A stretch of DNA of 64,000 bases from Argyresthia goedartella (Eukaryota; Arthropoda; Insecta; Lepidoptera; Argyresthiidae), in contig OX463807.1 of NCBI GenBank assembly GCA_949825045.1, positions 40,382,749 to 40,446,748 on the forward strand, read 5' to 3'. Shown here one piece after another: positions 1-10,290 of this stretch. Position numbers and translations under genes: made by a program. How positions within the stretch are numbered: the first letter of the stretch is position 1; the number at the start of each line of letters is the position of its first letter. Under the pieces are notes generated by a model. The model was given only the letters and a program-made list of their open reading frames with translations. It was not told the origin of the DNA and did not search any database.

Positions 1-394
1 AGGTTGGCAGCAACGTCAAATTCAAAATGGCCGTTCCGAAACCATCGATCGAATATCGATTTGGAATCGAACAGCTATTAATAGGCACAGGATTATAGTC
101 GTCCGTGAAGAGCTTCGTGATCTATAATGAGATAAATCAGTCTGCTATAATTATCTCTAGTGAGTAACACGTTTGCTTCTCACGTAGGAGATGATTATTT
201 TATATAATTCTTACGGATTAAACCGAATATTTATGGCAGCTGTCACTATTTTTGACAGCTGTCACTTTTTTGACAGCTGTAACTATTTTTGAATATGTTA
301 TTTTTTGGCGATACCGTTCTTACGAACGATACGAGTGGTACTCCCTTCACTAGTAATGTTTATGGTTCGCTTAACTTGTGCTCTCGTAGCCATT
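1..394. other. Gene-free start; SINE scrap and CAGCTG tandem
   Basis: No gene is seen. Around 155-195 the sequence resembles the head of the tRNA-derived SINE found at 63548 (shared words CACG.TTGCTTCTCAC and GGAGATG), so a SINE scrap is likely. At 235-292 three imperfect 18-19 bp tandem units each carry the palindrome CAGCTG followed by a T-run. A related GACAGCTGTC palindrome recurs near 5383. This is repeat debris and no function is claimed. Confidence 0.4.
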
Positions 395-822
395 TTTTAG
401 GGTTCCGTACCCAACGGGTAAGAACGGAACCCTATTACTAAGACTTCGCTGTCCGTCCGTCCGTCCGTCTGTCACCAGGCTGTATCTCAAGAACCTGGCT
501 AGCTAGAGAGTTGAAATTTTCACAGATTATGTATTTCTGTTGCCGCTATAACAATAAATACTAAAAAACAGGATAAAAGAAATATTTAAGGGGGCTCCCA
601 TACAACAATTCTTTCAATACCACATACAAACTTATGGATGCACCTGGTTACGTACATAGAGTGTGAAAGTAACCGCACCAATAACTTTGTAAACAATATT
701 TTGCTGTGTAAAATCCAAACTATTCACTCCACACCATCGCTTCCATTGAACGGTAGTACGGAACCCTTCGTGCGCGATTTAGACTCGCACTTGACCGGTT
801 TTTATTATTTCTTTACCACATT
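395..822 (+). repeat. Dispersed GGGTTCCGTACC repeat, copy 1
   Basis: Copy of a multi-copy family in this window (others at 10472-10883, 50453-50822 and a fragment at 54866-54950). It opens with GGGTTCCGTACC, contains a GTCCGTCC tandem and a GTTGCCGCTATAAC block, and closes with CTCGCACTTGACCGGTTTTT. All copies share the middle block on GTAACCGCACCAATAACTTTG. I recognise the pattern as a common lepidopteran interspersed repeat but cannot assign a class. It has no coding capacity. Confidence 0.75.
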
Positions 823-917
823 TCCTCCAAACTTCGATGGTAGAAAGATTATGTTGATTTAGTGGTAACTCTGAAAAGTATCATAAATGAAAAATATGCT
901 GACATAGTTTCCAGTAT

Positions 918-1609
918 TGTTGTTGGTGGCAGAAGGCTCACAAAACTTCGCTTCGCTGATGACATTGTCCTGTTCGCGTCAACGGCAGCTGAACTACAAT
1001 TAATGCTACCTTTGCACCGCAAGCCTTGAGGTTGGACTAATGATGAATCAGACTAAATTGCAGGTCATGTACAATAGCACGAAACGTAGAGTCGAGGTTG
1101 TTAAACAGGAAATACAGTATGTCGACGAATACATGTCGTTATTAGTTATAGGGCTAGTTAGTATCCTTCGAAAACAGGCAGGATAAGGAAATCGATAGAC
1201 GCATATCGAACGCCTGGAAGAGCTACTGGTCTATGAAAGAGCTGATTAAGGGAAACCTTCCATTGTCACCGAAGCGCAAACTCGTCGACATGTGTATCCT
1301 GCCTATCCTAATCTATGGTGCTCAAACTTGGTCGCTGACGGCGATCCAGAAGTCCAAACTCAGGGTTTGCCAAAGAGCGACGGAGCGAAATATAACCGGT
1401 GTCAGGCTGACCGACCATGTTAGAAACACGACACTGCGCTCCATCACTGGCATTGCTGACGTTGGCGCAAAGACCGCTAGTCTAAAGTGGGACTGGGCCG
1501 GACACGTGTGCCGCACGCACCCCCAGAACTGGGCCAAATTGACCACCGAATGGGTGCCCACTGAGGTCATCGGAATAGAGGCAGGCCGGGACGTGCATGG
1601 CGGGACGAC
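918..1609 (+). pseudogene. RTE-type reverse transcriptase C-terminal remnant, part 1
   Basis: Decayed reverse transcriptase. The conserved palm motif LRFADDIVLF is readable near 945-975. The thumb and connection region follow, including LPILIYGAQTWSLT near 1300-1340 and KWDWAGHVCR near 1486-1515. These are characteristic of RTE-clade ORF2 proteins. Several frameshifts break the frame: one near 1010, one near 1150, and one before the Harbinger insertion, where the frame changes to read RPGRAWRDD. The longest clean stretch is 1233-1661, whose last ~50 bases already lie in the inserted element. The N-terminal endonuclease and most of the fingers are absent because of 5' truncation. It is not functional. 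Confidence 0.85.
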
Positions 1610-3208
1610 CTGGGGGGCGATCGCGGTAAAAAATATCAACCGAACCATAGCTGAACCATAATCGAAACACGACTTTAAGGACTATTCGTATCGCGCTAAT
1701 GTTTTGACAGATGGTTGAACCGAAGTTCGATTGGAATTGGACCATAACCGCTGTCAAACGAACGGTTTTGTTAAAGTTACTATGGAGCTACTTTTTCACG
1801 ACCGTTGTAGAATTGTTGAGATGAAAAGTGGGTGAAAATCGTGAAATTGATGTATCTGGACATTGGAAATGGCCTACGAGTGTGATGTAGCTATAGTGCG
1901 AGCCTAATCTAAAACAGGGAATCGGAGTTTATCAAGCGAAATTGTCTGTCGAAGGAGTTAGCTTGTGGACATATTAATTACCTACTCAGTTGACCCTTAA
2001 TTTGCCACCAACCAGTGCTTTGGATGTGGACACGAAGGTTAGTAACACTATACAAAGTACTAGAATGTATCACATTTACTTTTGTTTGGACATGAACAAT
2101 TTTTATTCCGTTTCCCAAAAACAGAACTAAGTGAGCTTAGTAACAGTGCTTACATTTTGTTTCAGGTACTGGTTGTTTAGCATTTTGCCACAGGCTCCTA
2201 CCAGACGATTGGATGAGAAAGCAGGAAACATTGTGTTTACCATTCAAGTGTCTCCACAATTGTAAAACAAGTCACCTTAGCATTCAACAAGCCAGAAATC
2301 TTAAATTTCCCTTTCAACTTCGTGATAGGGAGCAAATTAAAAGGAAGTAAGTAACTATATGTTAACATCATTCCATTAAATTCAAATCAGATTACATTTA
2401 CCTACGGCTGGGTATACGCCTCCTCTTTACCACACTATCTAATCTGGTCCTGAGCCTCCCGCAGCCACTGCTTGCCAGCCAGCGTCTCAGCGTCCATCTA
2501 TCCGGTGGTCTGCGTTTCTGCCTCATACATCATACAATTCCTATTTATTAGTTTGCCTATCACAATTTATTTTAGATTATTATTTTTGGTTTGGTAATGA
2601 ACAAAAAAAAGCTTACCAAGATTGTGTGGCTTATAAGTTTTAATATATACTTTACTGCACAAAACAGAGATTCCAAAAAAATATATAAAGGTAAAAACAT
2701 GTACAAAGGCGAGCTTATCTCTAACAGGAAATGTCTCCCAGCAAACCTTGATTGGAGGGGTAAAAAAGAAACTACAGGTAGAGCTACATATCTGCACAAC
2801 ATTAAATACTTACCAATATCTACATAATACTAAAATATATATCATATACTAATATATCAAATACATACTAATACATGCTTATACTTAGATATATTGATGA
2901 GAAAGATATATATGTACAAACAAATAATTTAAAAAATGTAAGTTGACAGACTGTCTCTGATTTGATTTGAAGTTGTACTAATTATAATATAGGTATAGGA
3001 CAACTGTGGTGCTGCTACCATGTACGGTTGTTGCCCTGCCTACCATGAGGTCCTGGGTTCAATCCCCGGCTGGGGATAAAGAAAAGAAAACCCAGTCTTG
3101 TCATCATTGTTTCTGGTTCCCACAACCCAGGGTACGCTAGTGTGGGGCCAGGAGCACTGTATGTGCCTGTATGTAAATGTTTATGTATAAATGTTTATTA
3201 TTTTCAGA

Positions 3209-3316
3209 TTTTTCAAAAAGTACAGATTGCCAGGGGTTCTGGCTTGTGGAGATGGTACTCATATGTCTATAGTTACCCCTAATGAACATGAGGAGAGATA
3301 CTATAACAAAAAAAGG
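3209..3316 (+). pseudogene. HARBI1-like transposase exon fragment (first catalytic Asp)
   Basis: After a TTATTTTCAG acceptor-like site, 36 codons read with strong resemblance to HARBI1/PIF transposases. The key block is LACGDGTHMSIVTPNEHEER followed by YYNKK. In this DDE family the Asp of the (I/G)DGTH motif is the first catalytic acidic residue. The exon ends at AGG followed by TGAC, which may be a decayed donor. I could not find exons carrying the second and third acidic residues, so the element looks unable to make transposase. The matching exon in the other copy (7905-8011) has a 1-base frameshift after the IV residues. Confidence 0.75.
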
Positions 3317-4302
3317 TGACATTCTATGAATGATATGATGGTAAGTCTATTGCGGGGAGCGCAATTGTTGATAGATTAAGGACTAAAATAAATGATATTT
3401 AACTAGGTAAATTTGTTTTATTCATGTCTTGGTACTTAAGTTATCTCACTTTAATTATTCTCACATTAGAGACCTTTGCCCAGCAATGGGATATTATATG
3501 TTAGTAATAATAATTAAATATTTTTCACACATCTTCTCTTTATTGGGTACAAAACTGAAAAAAGAAATAATGTACAAGTTAGTAGAAATATTTTACATAA
3601 AACTATATTAGTATACTATACTTACATGATTGCATGAATTAATAAATTATAGCTAATATTTTCTAAAGCATATTTACAGGAAAAAGTAAACATGGTTTAG
3701 AAAACTCGAGGGGAAAATGTCATTAAAATTATACTAAGGGCACTTTTAAAATAAAAAATTATATTAAGTAACAATTCAGGGCATATATCCTACATAACAA
3801 TATCCTACCCAAACTGATAGTAAAGTATAGAATTACCTGCTTCGTCAATCTATTATTTCACAAATTCATTTGAAGGACTGCTATAGTATTAATACTATAG
3901 GGGTCTGAGCATTCTGCAGAGCAGCCTGGGAAGTCTGTGCAGCCTTTGCCCTAAGATGTTCAACTTTCAATCCCATCAGCCTTGATACGTCCAACATGCT
4001 TATGCTGGCTGGAATATTAATAAAACAATTTGCTGTACATTTTCCTTTAGGATATGAAGACAATTAACATTGTTATTCTTATTTATCTAAACTTCGTACA
4101 CCTTCTTACAAAAGCATTATATTCTGATAGGGAACAAGTTTAAGATAAAGAAAACTACATACCTTGGTTCATTCCTTTGCAGTCCTAACTGCTCTAAAGG
4201 GGTTGAGGATGTCTGCGCACTCCCCCCACGGGTCAGGTCAACGAACCTCTTCCCGAAGAATCGCTTCTGTCCACACCTGTGGACAGGTCATGGTCAGAGT
4301 GT

Positions 4303-4743
4303 CTATAAGACTCCAACCCAGGTCATAGGATGGCCCTTGCGGGCGGTGGTCTTCATGTGGCGCTGGTATGCAGTGGGTGATCGCCGGCTAGGCAACCAGG
4401 TCGCGTGGCAGGCGGCGGCGGTCGGGCTGGCGCGCGTGGTGCGGCGCCAGTTCGCGATGTGCGGGTGTTGTGAAGCGTCCGCACGCGCGAATATGCCCTT
4501 CGCCAGCCTCTGGACAAACTGGTCCACGGTTTCCCATCTTAGGTCCCTCTGGATTGTCGCGTTCCTCACGTAGCGGGGGGCGCCGACGATGGTACGCAGA
4601 GAGAGGTTCTCTTGGACTCGGAATCTCCGTTTGTTCGTCTCCGAGCACAGGGCGTACCATGCTGGGGTCGCGTAGGTGAGGCGGGATCTCGCGTAGGTCT
4701 TGTAGATCCCGAGCTTCGCCCTCAGAGGGAGGCTGGAGTACAC
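4303..4743 (-). pseudogene. Captured Jockey-type reverse transcriptase C-terminus
   Basis: 146 open codons on the minus strand. They resemble the C-terminal connection domain of Jockey-clade LINE ORF2: SRLTYATPAWY, then GAPRYVRNATIQRDLRWETV, then a tail with FARADASQHPHIANW. The fragment lies antisense inside the Harbinger-type element. It occurs at the equivalent place in the second copy (6492 onward, plus strand), where a 1-base insertion near 6780 shifts the frame. It lacks endonuclease and palm motifs and is a passenger with no likely function. Confidence 0.75.
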
Positions 4744-5091
4744 TTATTTATAAAGCTACATTTCTATCCACTTGAATCTTTTATCTGTAATTTTTCGTTC
4801 ACCTCGTAAACACATCAAATTCCACGAAATCCCACCCAAGTGTGGTCAAAAATAGAGTAGTTAACAACAAAAAGGCGAAATCGACGGTCGATTATACACA
4901 ATCGATGCTACATCTCTAATGTTTTGATTACGACACTGGTTCGGATAAGGTTCAGCTTCGGTCTCCACTAAAACTTTAGCGCGATACCGAATTTCATTGA
5001 ACCGAACCAAAGTTGAATTACAACTGGAACTGAACCAGAACCATACCTTTGACGTTCGTTGACTATACAGAATAGCGCGATCGGCCCCCTG

Positions 5092-5196
5092 GACAGGTTT
5101 TTGCCGGACTGGGTGGAGGCAGCACAGCACAGGTAGGAACTGCCTGAGATAGGGGAGGCCTTTGCCCAGCAGTGGGACCCTGTGCAGGCTAAATAA
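5092..5196 (+). pseudogene. RTE-type ORF2 C-terminus, part 2
   Basis: Continuation of the LINE after the Harbinger insertion. In phase with the CTG target triplet the frame reads DRFLPDWVEAAQ, one in-frame TAG, then the signature GEAFAQQWD and a TAA stop at 5194-5196. An A-rich tail and the second copy of the 12-bp target duplication follow. The C-terminal signature is typical of insect RTE-like elements. This segment together with 918-1609 shows the LINE was already truncated and mutated or has decayed since. Confidence 0.85.
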
Positions 5197-5222
5197 ATAA
5201 TAATAAAAAAAGTTTCCAGTAT

Positions 5223-5935
5223 ACAGTTAATTGATTCACATAGTCCTTACGCGAGCGTACAAGTTTTATGAAAAATATGCCAGATTTTATATAAAAGGTC
5301 CCTTATAGTTTAGTTATGTTATATGACACCTGTCAAAAATTAAATTTTAATGATTTGTGTCAAAACTAGTGACAGCTGTCAAAAGTGACTGTTGTCTAAA
5401 ATTGTGGTCCACAAGGTAGGAAAGATATAATTGAAATGCGACATCGCAACACAGTAATGTGGCCTAGTCCTATTCATACTTTGTAATGGAGTTGCTATAA
5501 TGATGATCAATTGATTTATAACCGTAAGAGCCTAACAATATCAAGTTTTATAATTAAAAGTAAATTATAAACACAATAGACATTTACCTTTTAAAATGAT
5601 GATTGATGCAAGTAGGTAAGTATGTACGTATCAAAGAAAACTTATTGCTTAGCTTATTGTCAACAATCAATATTGCCCAATGCCATGGCAACGGGACAGA
5701 ATGTTACCTATAACAATCAGTATCTTCTGCGACTTAGAATAGATAAAATATTTTTATCCGACTGCAGCAAAGCGTAAAAAAGGAGGGTCATGTGTTTGAC
5801 CTGTATTGGGGGATGCTAGCATAGGTAAAAACTTACCATTGTTACTATGAAACCCTAACCAAAAAATTACCGTTTGGAAGAGAGTGAAAGGATCTCAACG
5901 AAGATTCAGTGTGAACATCTGGATGGGAGTATTAA
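5223..5935. other. Unassigned stretch
   Basis: No gene, long repeat match or convincing element boundary is seen. A GACAGCTGTC palindrome with flanking GTCA words lies near 5380-5395, echoing the tandem at 235-292. The start of this stretch is the natural continuation of the pre-insertion locus that ends at 905. Confidence 0.4.
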
Positions 5936-5941
5936 CACTCT

Positions 5942-6145
5942 GATGCCCGATTTCACCAACAGTTAGGGGACACTTAGCTCTTTTTCTTAGCTGTCTAGCG
6001 ATTGTCTCGGTGACTCTTATATTTAGAGGGTCCCCAAGGAGCCTAGATAACTCTTACACTTAGGGCAAATCGAAACAACCGCCAGGTGGCCCCTGAAAGA
6101 AATAAAGTGTCCCCTAAAAGATAGGGATCGTTGGTGAAATCAGCC
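5942..6145. mobile_element. Small MITE with CCGATTTCACCAAC terminal repeats
   Basis: About 200 bp bounded by inverted repeats: CCGATTTCACCAACAG near 5948 and, inverted, CTGATTTCACCAACGA ending near 6145. Inside is a second inverted pair, AGGGGACACTTA near 5967 and AAGTGTCCCCT near 6107. There is no coding capacity. The second Harbinger copy sits directly at its right end, sharing the CAG target triplet. The superfamily is uncertain because the target duplication is obscured by the neighbouring insertion. Confidence 0.6.
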
Positions 6146-6491
6146 AGGGGGCCGATCGCGCTATTTTGTATAGTCAACGAACGTCAAAGGTATGGTTCTG
6201 GTTCAGTTCCAGTTGTAATTCAACTTTGGTTCGGTTCAATGAAATTCGGTATCGCGCTAAAGTTTTAGTGGAGACCGAAGCTGAACCATAACCGAACCAT
6301 TGTCGTAATCAAAACATTAGAGATGAGCATCGATTGTGTATAATCGACCGTCGATTTCGCCTTTTTGTTGTTAACTACTCTATTTTTGACCACACTTGGG
6401 TGGGAATTCGTGGAATTTGAAGTATTTACGAGGTGAACGAAAAATTACAGATAAAAGATTCAAGTGGATAGAAATGTAGCTTTATAAATAA

Positions 6492-6935
6492 GTGTATTGT
6501 AGCCTCCCTCTGAGGGCGAAGCTCGGGATCTACAAGACCTACGCGAGATCCCGCCTCACCTACGCGACCCCAGCATGGTACGCCCTGTGTTCGGAGACGA
6601 ACAAACGGAGATTCCGAGCCCAAGAGAACCTCTCTCTGCGTACCATCGTCGGCGCCCCCCGCTACATGAGGAACGCGACAATCCAGAGGGACATAAGATG
6701 GGAAACCGTGGACCAGTTTGTGCAGAGGCTGGCGAAGGGCATGTTCGCGCGTGCGGATGCTTCACAACACCCGCACATCGCCGAACTGGCGCCGCACCAC
6801 GCGCGCCTGCCCGACCGCCGCCGCCTGCCACGCGACCTGGTTGCCTAGCCGGCGATCACCCACTGCATACCAGCGCCACATGAAGACCACCGCCCGCAAG
6901 GGCCATCCTATGACCTGGGTTGGAGTCTTATAGAC
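6492..6935 (+). pseudogene. Captured Jockey-type RT fragment, second copy
   Basis: Counterpart of 4303-4743. The first ~95 codons keep the SRLTYATPAWY and GAPRYMRNATIQRD motifs. A 1-base insertion near 6780 then moves the rest into another frame, where the homologous tail (TRACPTAAACHATWLP) is still readable to 6933. It is a non-functional passenger in the Harbinger-type element. Its presence at the same internal place in both copies shows that it was captured before the family spread. Confidence 0.75.
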
Positions 6936-7846
6936 ACTCTGACCATGACCTGTCCACAGGTGTGGACAGAGGCGATTCTTCGGGAAGAGGTTCGTTGACC
7001 TGACCCGTGGGGGGAGTGCGCAGACATCCTCAACCCCTTTAGAGCAGTTAGGACTGCAAAGGAATGAATCAAGGTATGTAGTTTTCTTTATCTTAAACTT
7101 TGTCCCTATCAGAATATAATGCTTTTGTAAGAAGGTGTACAAAGTTTAGATAAATAAGAATAACAATGTTAATTGTTTTCATATCCTAAAGGAAAATGTA
7201 CAGCAAATTGTTTTATTAATATTCCAGCCAGCATAAGCGTGTTGGACGTATCAAGGCTGATGGGATTGAAAGTTGAACATCTTAGGGCAAAGGCTGCACA
7301 GACTTCCCAGGCTGCTCTGCAAAATGCTCAGACCCCTATAGTATTAATACTATAGCAGTCCTTCAAATGAATTTGTGAAATAATATATTGACGAAGCAGG
7401 TAATTCTATACTTTACTATCAGGTTTGGGTAGGATATAGTTATGTAGGAAATATGCCCTGAATTGTTACTTAATATAAATTTTAATTTTAAAAGTGCCCT
7501 TAGTATAATTTTAATGACATTTACCCCACGAGTTTTCTAAACCATGTTTACTTTTCCTGTAAATATGTATATGTATAATATAATTTATTAATTCATGCAA
7601 TCATGTAAGTATAGTATACTTATATAGTTTTATGTAAAATATTTCTACTAACTTGTACATTATTTCTTTTTTCAGTTTTGTACCCAACAAAGAGAAGATG
7701 TGTGAAAAATATTTAATTATTATTACTAACATATAATATCCCATTGCTGGGCAAACGTCTCTAATGTGAGATAGACATGAATAAAACAAATTTACCAAGT
7801 TAAATATCATTTATTTTAGTCCTTAATCTATCAACAATTGCGCTCC

Positions 7847-7897
7847 CCGCAATAGACTTACTATCATATCATTCATATGATAGTAAGTCTATTGCGG
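7847..7897. repeat. Perfect 23-bp hairpin, absent from the paralogous copy
   Basis: The arms at 7847-7869 and 7875-7897 are exact inverted complements around a 5-base loop (CATTC). In Harbinger copy 1 the same locus (about 3320-3360) contains only one arm, in the context CATTCTATGAATGATATGATGG. The second arm therefore arose by an inverted templated duplication in this copy, or was lost in the other. Confidence 0.85.
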
Positions 7898-9570
7898 AAT
7901 GTCACCCTTTTTTGTTATAGTATCTCTCCTCGTGTTCATTAGGTAACTATAGACATATGAGTACCATCTCCACAAGCCAGAACCCCTGGCAATCTGTACT
8001 TTTTGAAAAATCTGAAAATAATAAAAATTTACATACAGGCACATACAGTGCTCCTGGCCCCACACTAGGGTACCCTGGGTTGTGGGAACCAGAAACAACG
8101 ATGACAAGACTGGGTTTTCTTTTCTTTATCCCCAGCCGGGGATTGAACCCAGGACCTCTCTCATGGTAGGCAGGGCAACAACCGTACATGGTAGCAGCAC
8201 CACAGTTGTCCTATACCTATATTATAATTAGTACAACTTCAAATCAAATCAGAGACAGTCCGTCAACTTACATTTTTTTAAATTGTTTGTTGAAAGAACA
8301 CTATCTTTCTCATCAATGCTAAGTATAAGCATGTATTAGTATGTATTTGATATATTAGTATATGATATATATTTTAGTATTATGTAAATATTGGTAAGTA
8401 GTAGTATTTAATGTTGTGCACATATGTAGCTCTACCTGTAGTTTCTTTTTTACCCCTCCAATCAAGGTTTGCTGGGAGAAATTTCCTGTTAGAGATAAGC
8501 TTGCCTTTGTACATGTTTTTACCTTTATATATTTTTTTGTATTCTCTGTTTTGTGCAGTAAAGTACATATTTAAACTTATAAGCCACACAATCTTGGTAT
8601 GCTTTTTTTTGTTTATTACCAAACCAAAATCTTAAATAAATTGTGATATGCAAACTAATCAATAGGAATTGTATGATGTATGAGGCAGATAGGCAGACCA
8701 CCGGATAGATGGACGCTGAGACGCTGGCTGGCAAGCAGTGGCTGCGGGAGGCTCAGGACCAGAGTAGATAGTGTGGTAAAGAGGAGCCCTATACCCAGCC
8801 GTAGGTAAATGTAATCTGATTTGAATTTAATGGAATGATGTTAACATATAGTTACTTACTTCCTTTTAATTTGCTCCCTATCACGAAGTTGAAAGGGAAA
8901 TTTAAGATTTCTGGCTTGTTGAATGCTAAGGTGACTTGTTTTACAATTTTGGAGACACTTGACTGGTAAACACAGTGTTTCCGGCTTTCTCATCCAATCG
9001 TCTGGTAGGAGCCTGTGGCAAAATGCTAAACAACCAGTACCTGAAACAAAATGTAAGAAGCTCACTTAGTTCTGTTTTTGGGAAACGGAATAAAAATTGT
9101 TCATGTCCAAACAAAAGTAAATGTGCTGTGATACATTCTAGTACTTTGTATAGTGTTACTAACCTTCGTGTCCACATCCAAAGCACTGGTTGGTGGCAAA
9201 TTAAGGGTCAACTGAGTAATTAACGTGTCCACAAGCTAACTCCTTCGACAGTCAATTTCGCTTGATAAACTCCGATTCTCCCGCTATAGCTACATCACAC
9301 TCGTAGGCCATTTCCAAAGTCCAGATACATCAATTTCACGATTTTCACCCACTTTTCATCTCAACAATTCTACAACGGTCGTGAAAAAGTAGCTCCGCAT
9401 AAACTCTAACAAAACCGTTCGTTTGACAGAGGTTATGGTCCAATTCCAATCGAACTTCGGTTCAATCATCTGTCAAAACATTAGCGCGATACGAAAAGTC
9501 CTTAAAGTCGTGCTTCGGCTATGGTTCAGCTATGGTTCGGTTGATATTTTTTACCGCGATCGCCCCCCAG

Positions 9571-9866
9571 TCTCCTAAGCAGATTCTCCAAACAAACAAT
9601 TCTTCAAAAAATAAAATCCAACAGTAACAACAGCTACTAAGTAACTAAGTAAATGAGTAAGTCTAAGTAAGTCTGCACTTTGCGGATTTTTTAATTTATT
9701 TCACGCAATTTTGGTATAAAAATATTTAATGAAAGTTTTACAATTTGCAAATAAACTGGTTTACTAGCTATTATGTACAACCTATTTAAACCTTCAACAG
9801 TAACAATTTCCAGGTATTTCCAGCATTCTCTGTCGATGGAATGACGAATCGCGAGAAGGCAACATT
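9571..9866. other. Unassigned stretch
   Basis: AT-rich sequence after the second Harbinger copy. A small run of AAGTAA-type words lies near 9640-9680. I see no gene or repeat assignment here. Confidence 0.3.
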
Positions 9867-9867
9867 T

Positions 9868-10290
9868 TTTTGCCTCAAAATTCGAATGGCATGGAATTAC
9901 CAGACATTTTGACTACGCAATTAGATGATTTACCGCTCACACTGATAAGGATCGTGTGGTTTCCACAAAATGGCTGCCCAGCTCACAAATTTAGCGGCGT
10001 CTCGGATTTTTGAATGCAAATTACCCAGACAGATGGATCGGGAGAGGAGGTTCTCTACGATGGCCTGCAAGGTGTTCAGACCTCACTACTATGGATTATT
10101 TCTTATAAGGACACAGGAAGTGTAACGTGTACTAAAATGGTCATCCTGTCGCAAATGAAGAAATTTTGAAGTAAATAATTATTGACACATCTGAACAAAT
10201 TAGAATGCGGCTAGCTCAACACCAGAAAGTCGGCTTACTTACCAATAGTTTTTCTAAGATAATAAACATTTTATTTGACCATAGCACCTT
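9868..10290 (+). pseudogene. Decayed Tc1/mariner-like DDE transposase C-terminal half
   Basis: A broken frame with the block LIRIVWFPQNGCPAHKF (equivalent to the WFQHDGAPAH motif of many insect IS630/Tc1-mariner-like transposases). A 1-base shift and PDRWIGRGGSLRWPAR and SDLTTMDYFL follow, matching the RWIGRGGP.WP.RSPDLTP.DFFLWG signature that contains the second catalytic Asp. Downstream, PVANEEILK and an IIIDTSEQIRMR-like stretch resemble the usual C-terminal helix region. There are at least two frameshifts and one stop. The N-terminal DNA-binding domain and termini were not found. Confidence 0.65.

Larger units (their letters stand above)
1613..5088 (+). mobile_element. Harbinger-type DNA transposon copy 1 (non-autonomous, composite)
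   Basis: Ends are short inverted repeats (GGGGGCGATCG at 1613 and, inverted, GGGGCCGATCG at 5088) followed by related subterminal sequence rich in GAACC words. It is flanked by CTG at 1610-1612 and 5089-5091. The CTG is proven as a 3-bp target duplication because removing the insert restores the host LINE frame. Inside are a HARBI1-like transposase exon (3209-3316), a LINE 3'-UTR-like block (about 2640-2790, matching 27060-27190), a tRNA-like block with GGTTCAATCCC near 3056, and an antisense Jockey-type reverse transcriptase fragment (4303-4743). It shares its whole length with the inverted copy at 6148-9567. Length is 3476 bp. Confidence 0.85.
918..5210 (+). mobile_element. RTE-like LINE 3' half, split by a Harbinger insertion
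   Basis: A 5'-truncated non-LTR retrotransposon. The 12-bp word AGTTTCCAGTAT occurs at 906-917, just before the first LINE codons, and at 5211-5222, just after the A-rich (AATAATAATAAAAAAA) tail, so it reads as the target-site duplication. Coding remnants run 918-1609 and resume at 5092-5196. Between them lies the 3.48-kb Harbinger element at 1613-5088. Deleting that insert and one CTG copy gives a continuous RTE-type C-terminal frame ending in the familiar GEAFAQQWD motif. The insertion order is therefore LINE first, Harbinger second. Confidence 0.85.
6148..9567 (-). mobile_element. Harbinger-type DNA transposon copy 2, inverted
   Basis: Reverse-complement relative of 1613-5088 along its full length, with the same terminal repeats (GGGGCCGATCG at 6148, CGATCGCCCCC ending 9567) and CAG at 6145-6147 and 9568-9570. 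CAG here and CTG at copy 1 are the same CWG target read on opposite strands. The outer flanks of the two copies are unrelated, and each copy has its own target duplication, so they are two separate insertions of one family. The internal passengers are shared: the HARBI1 exon at 7905-8011 (minus), the Jockey fragment from 6492 (plus) and the LINE tail block near 8430-8570. This copy also gained a hairpin at 7847-7897. Confidence 0.85.

Noticed and set aside
4470..4679. Opposite-strand frames over the captured Jockey fragment
   Set aside because: GC-rich antisense shadows of the reverse transcriptase remnant.
1610..9570. Segmental inverted duplication as the origin of the paired Harbinger copies
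   Set aside because: Each copy has its own CWG target triplets and the outer flanks differ, so two insertions explain the data better.
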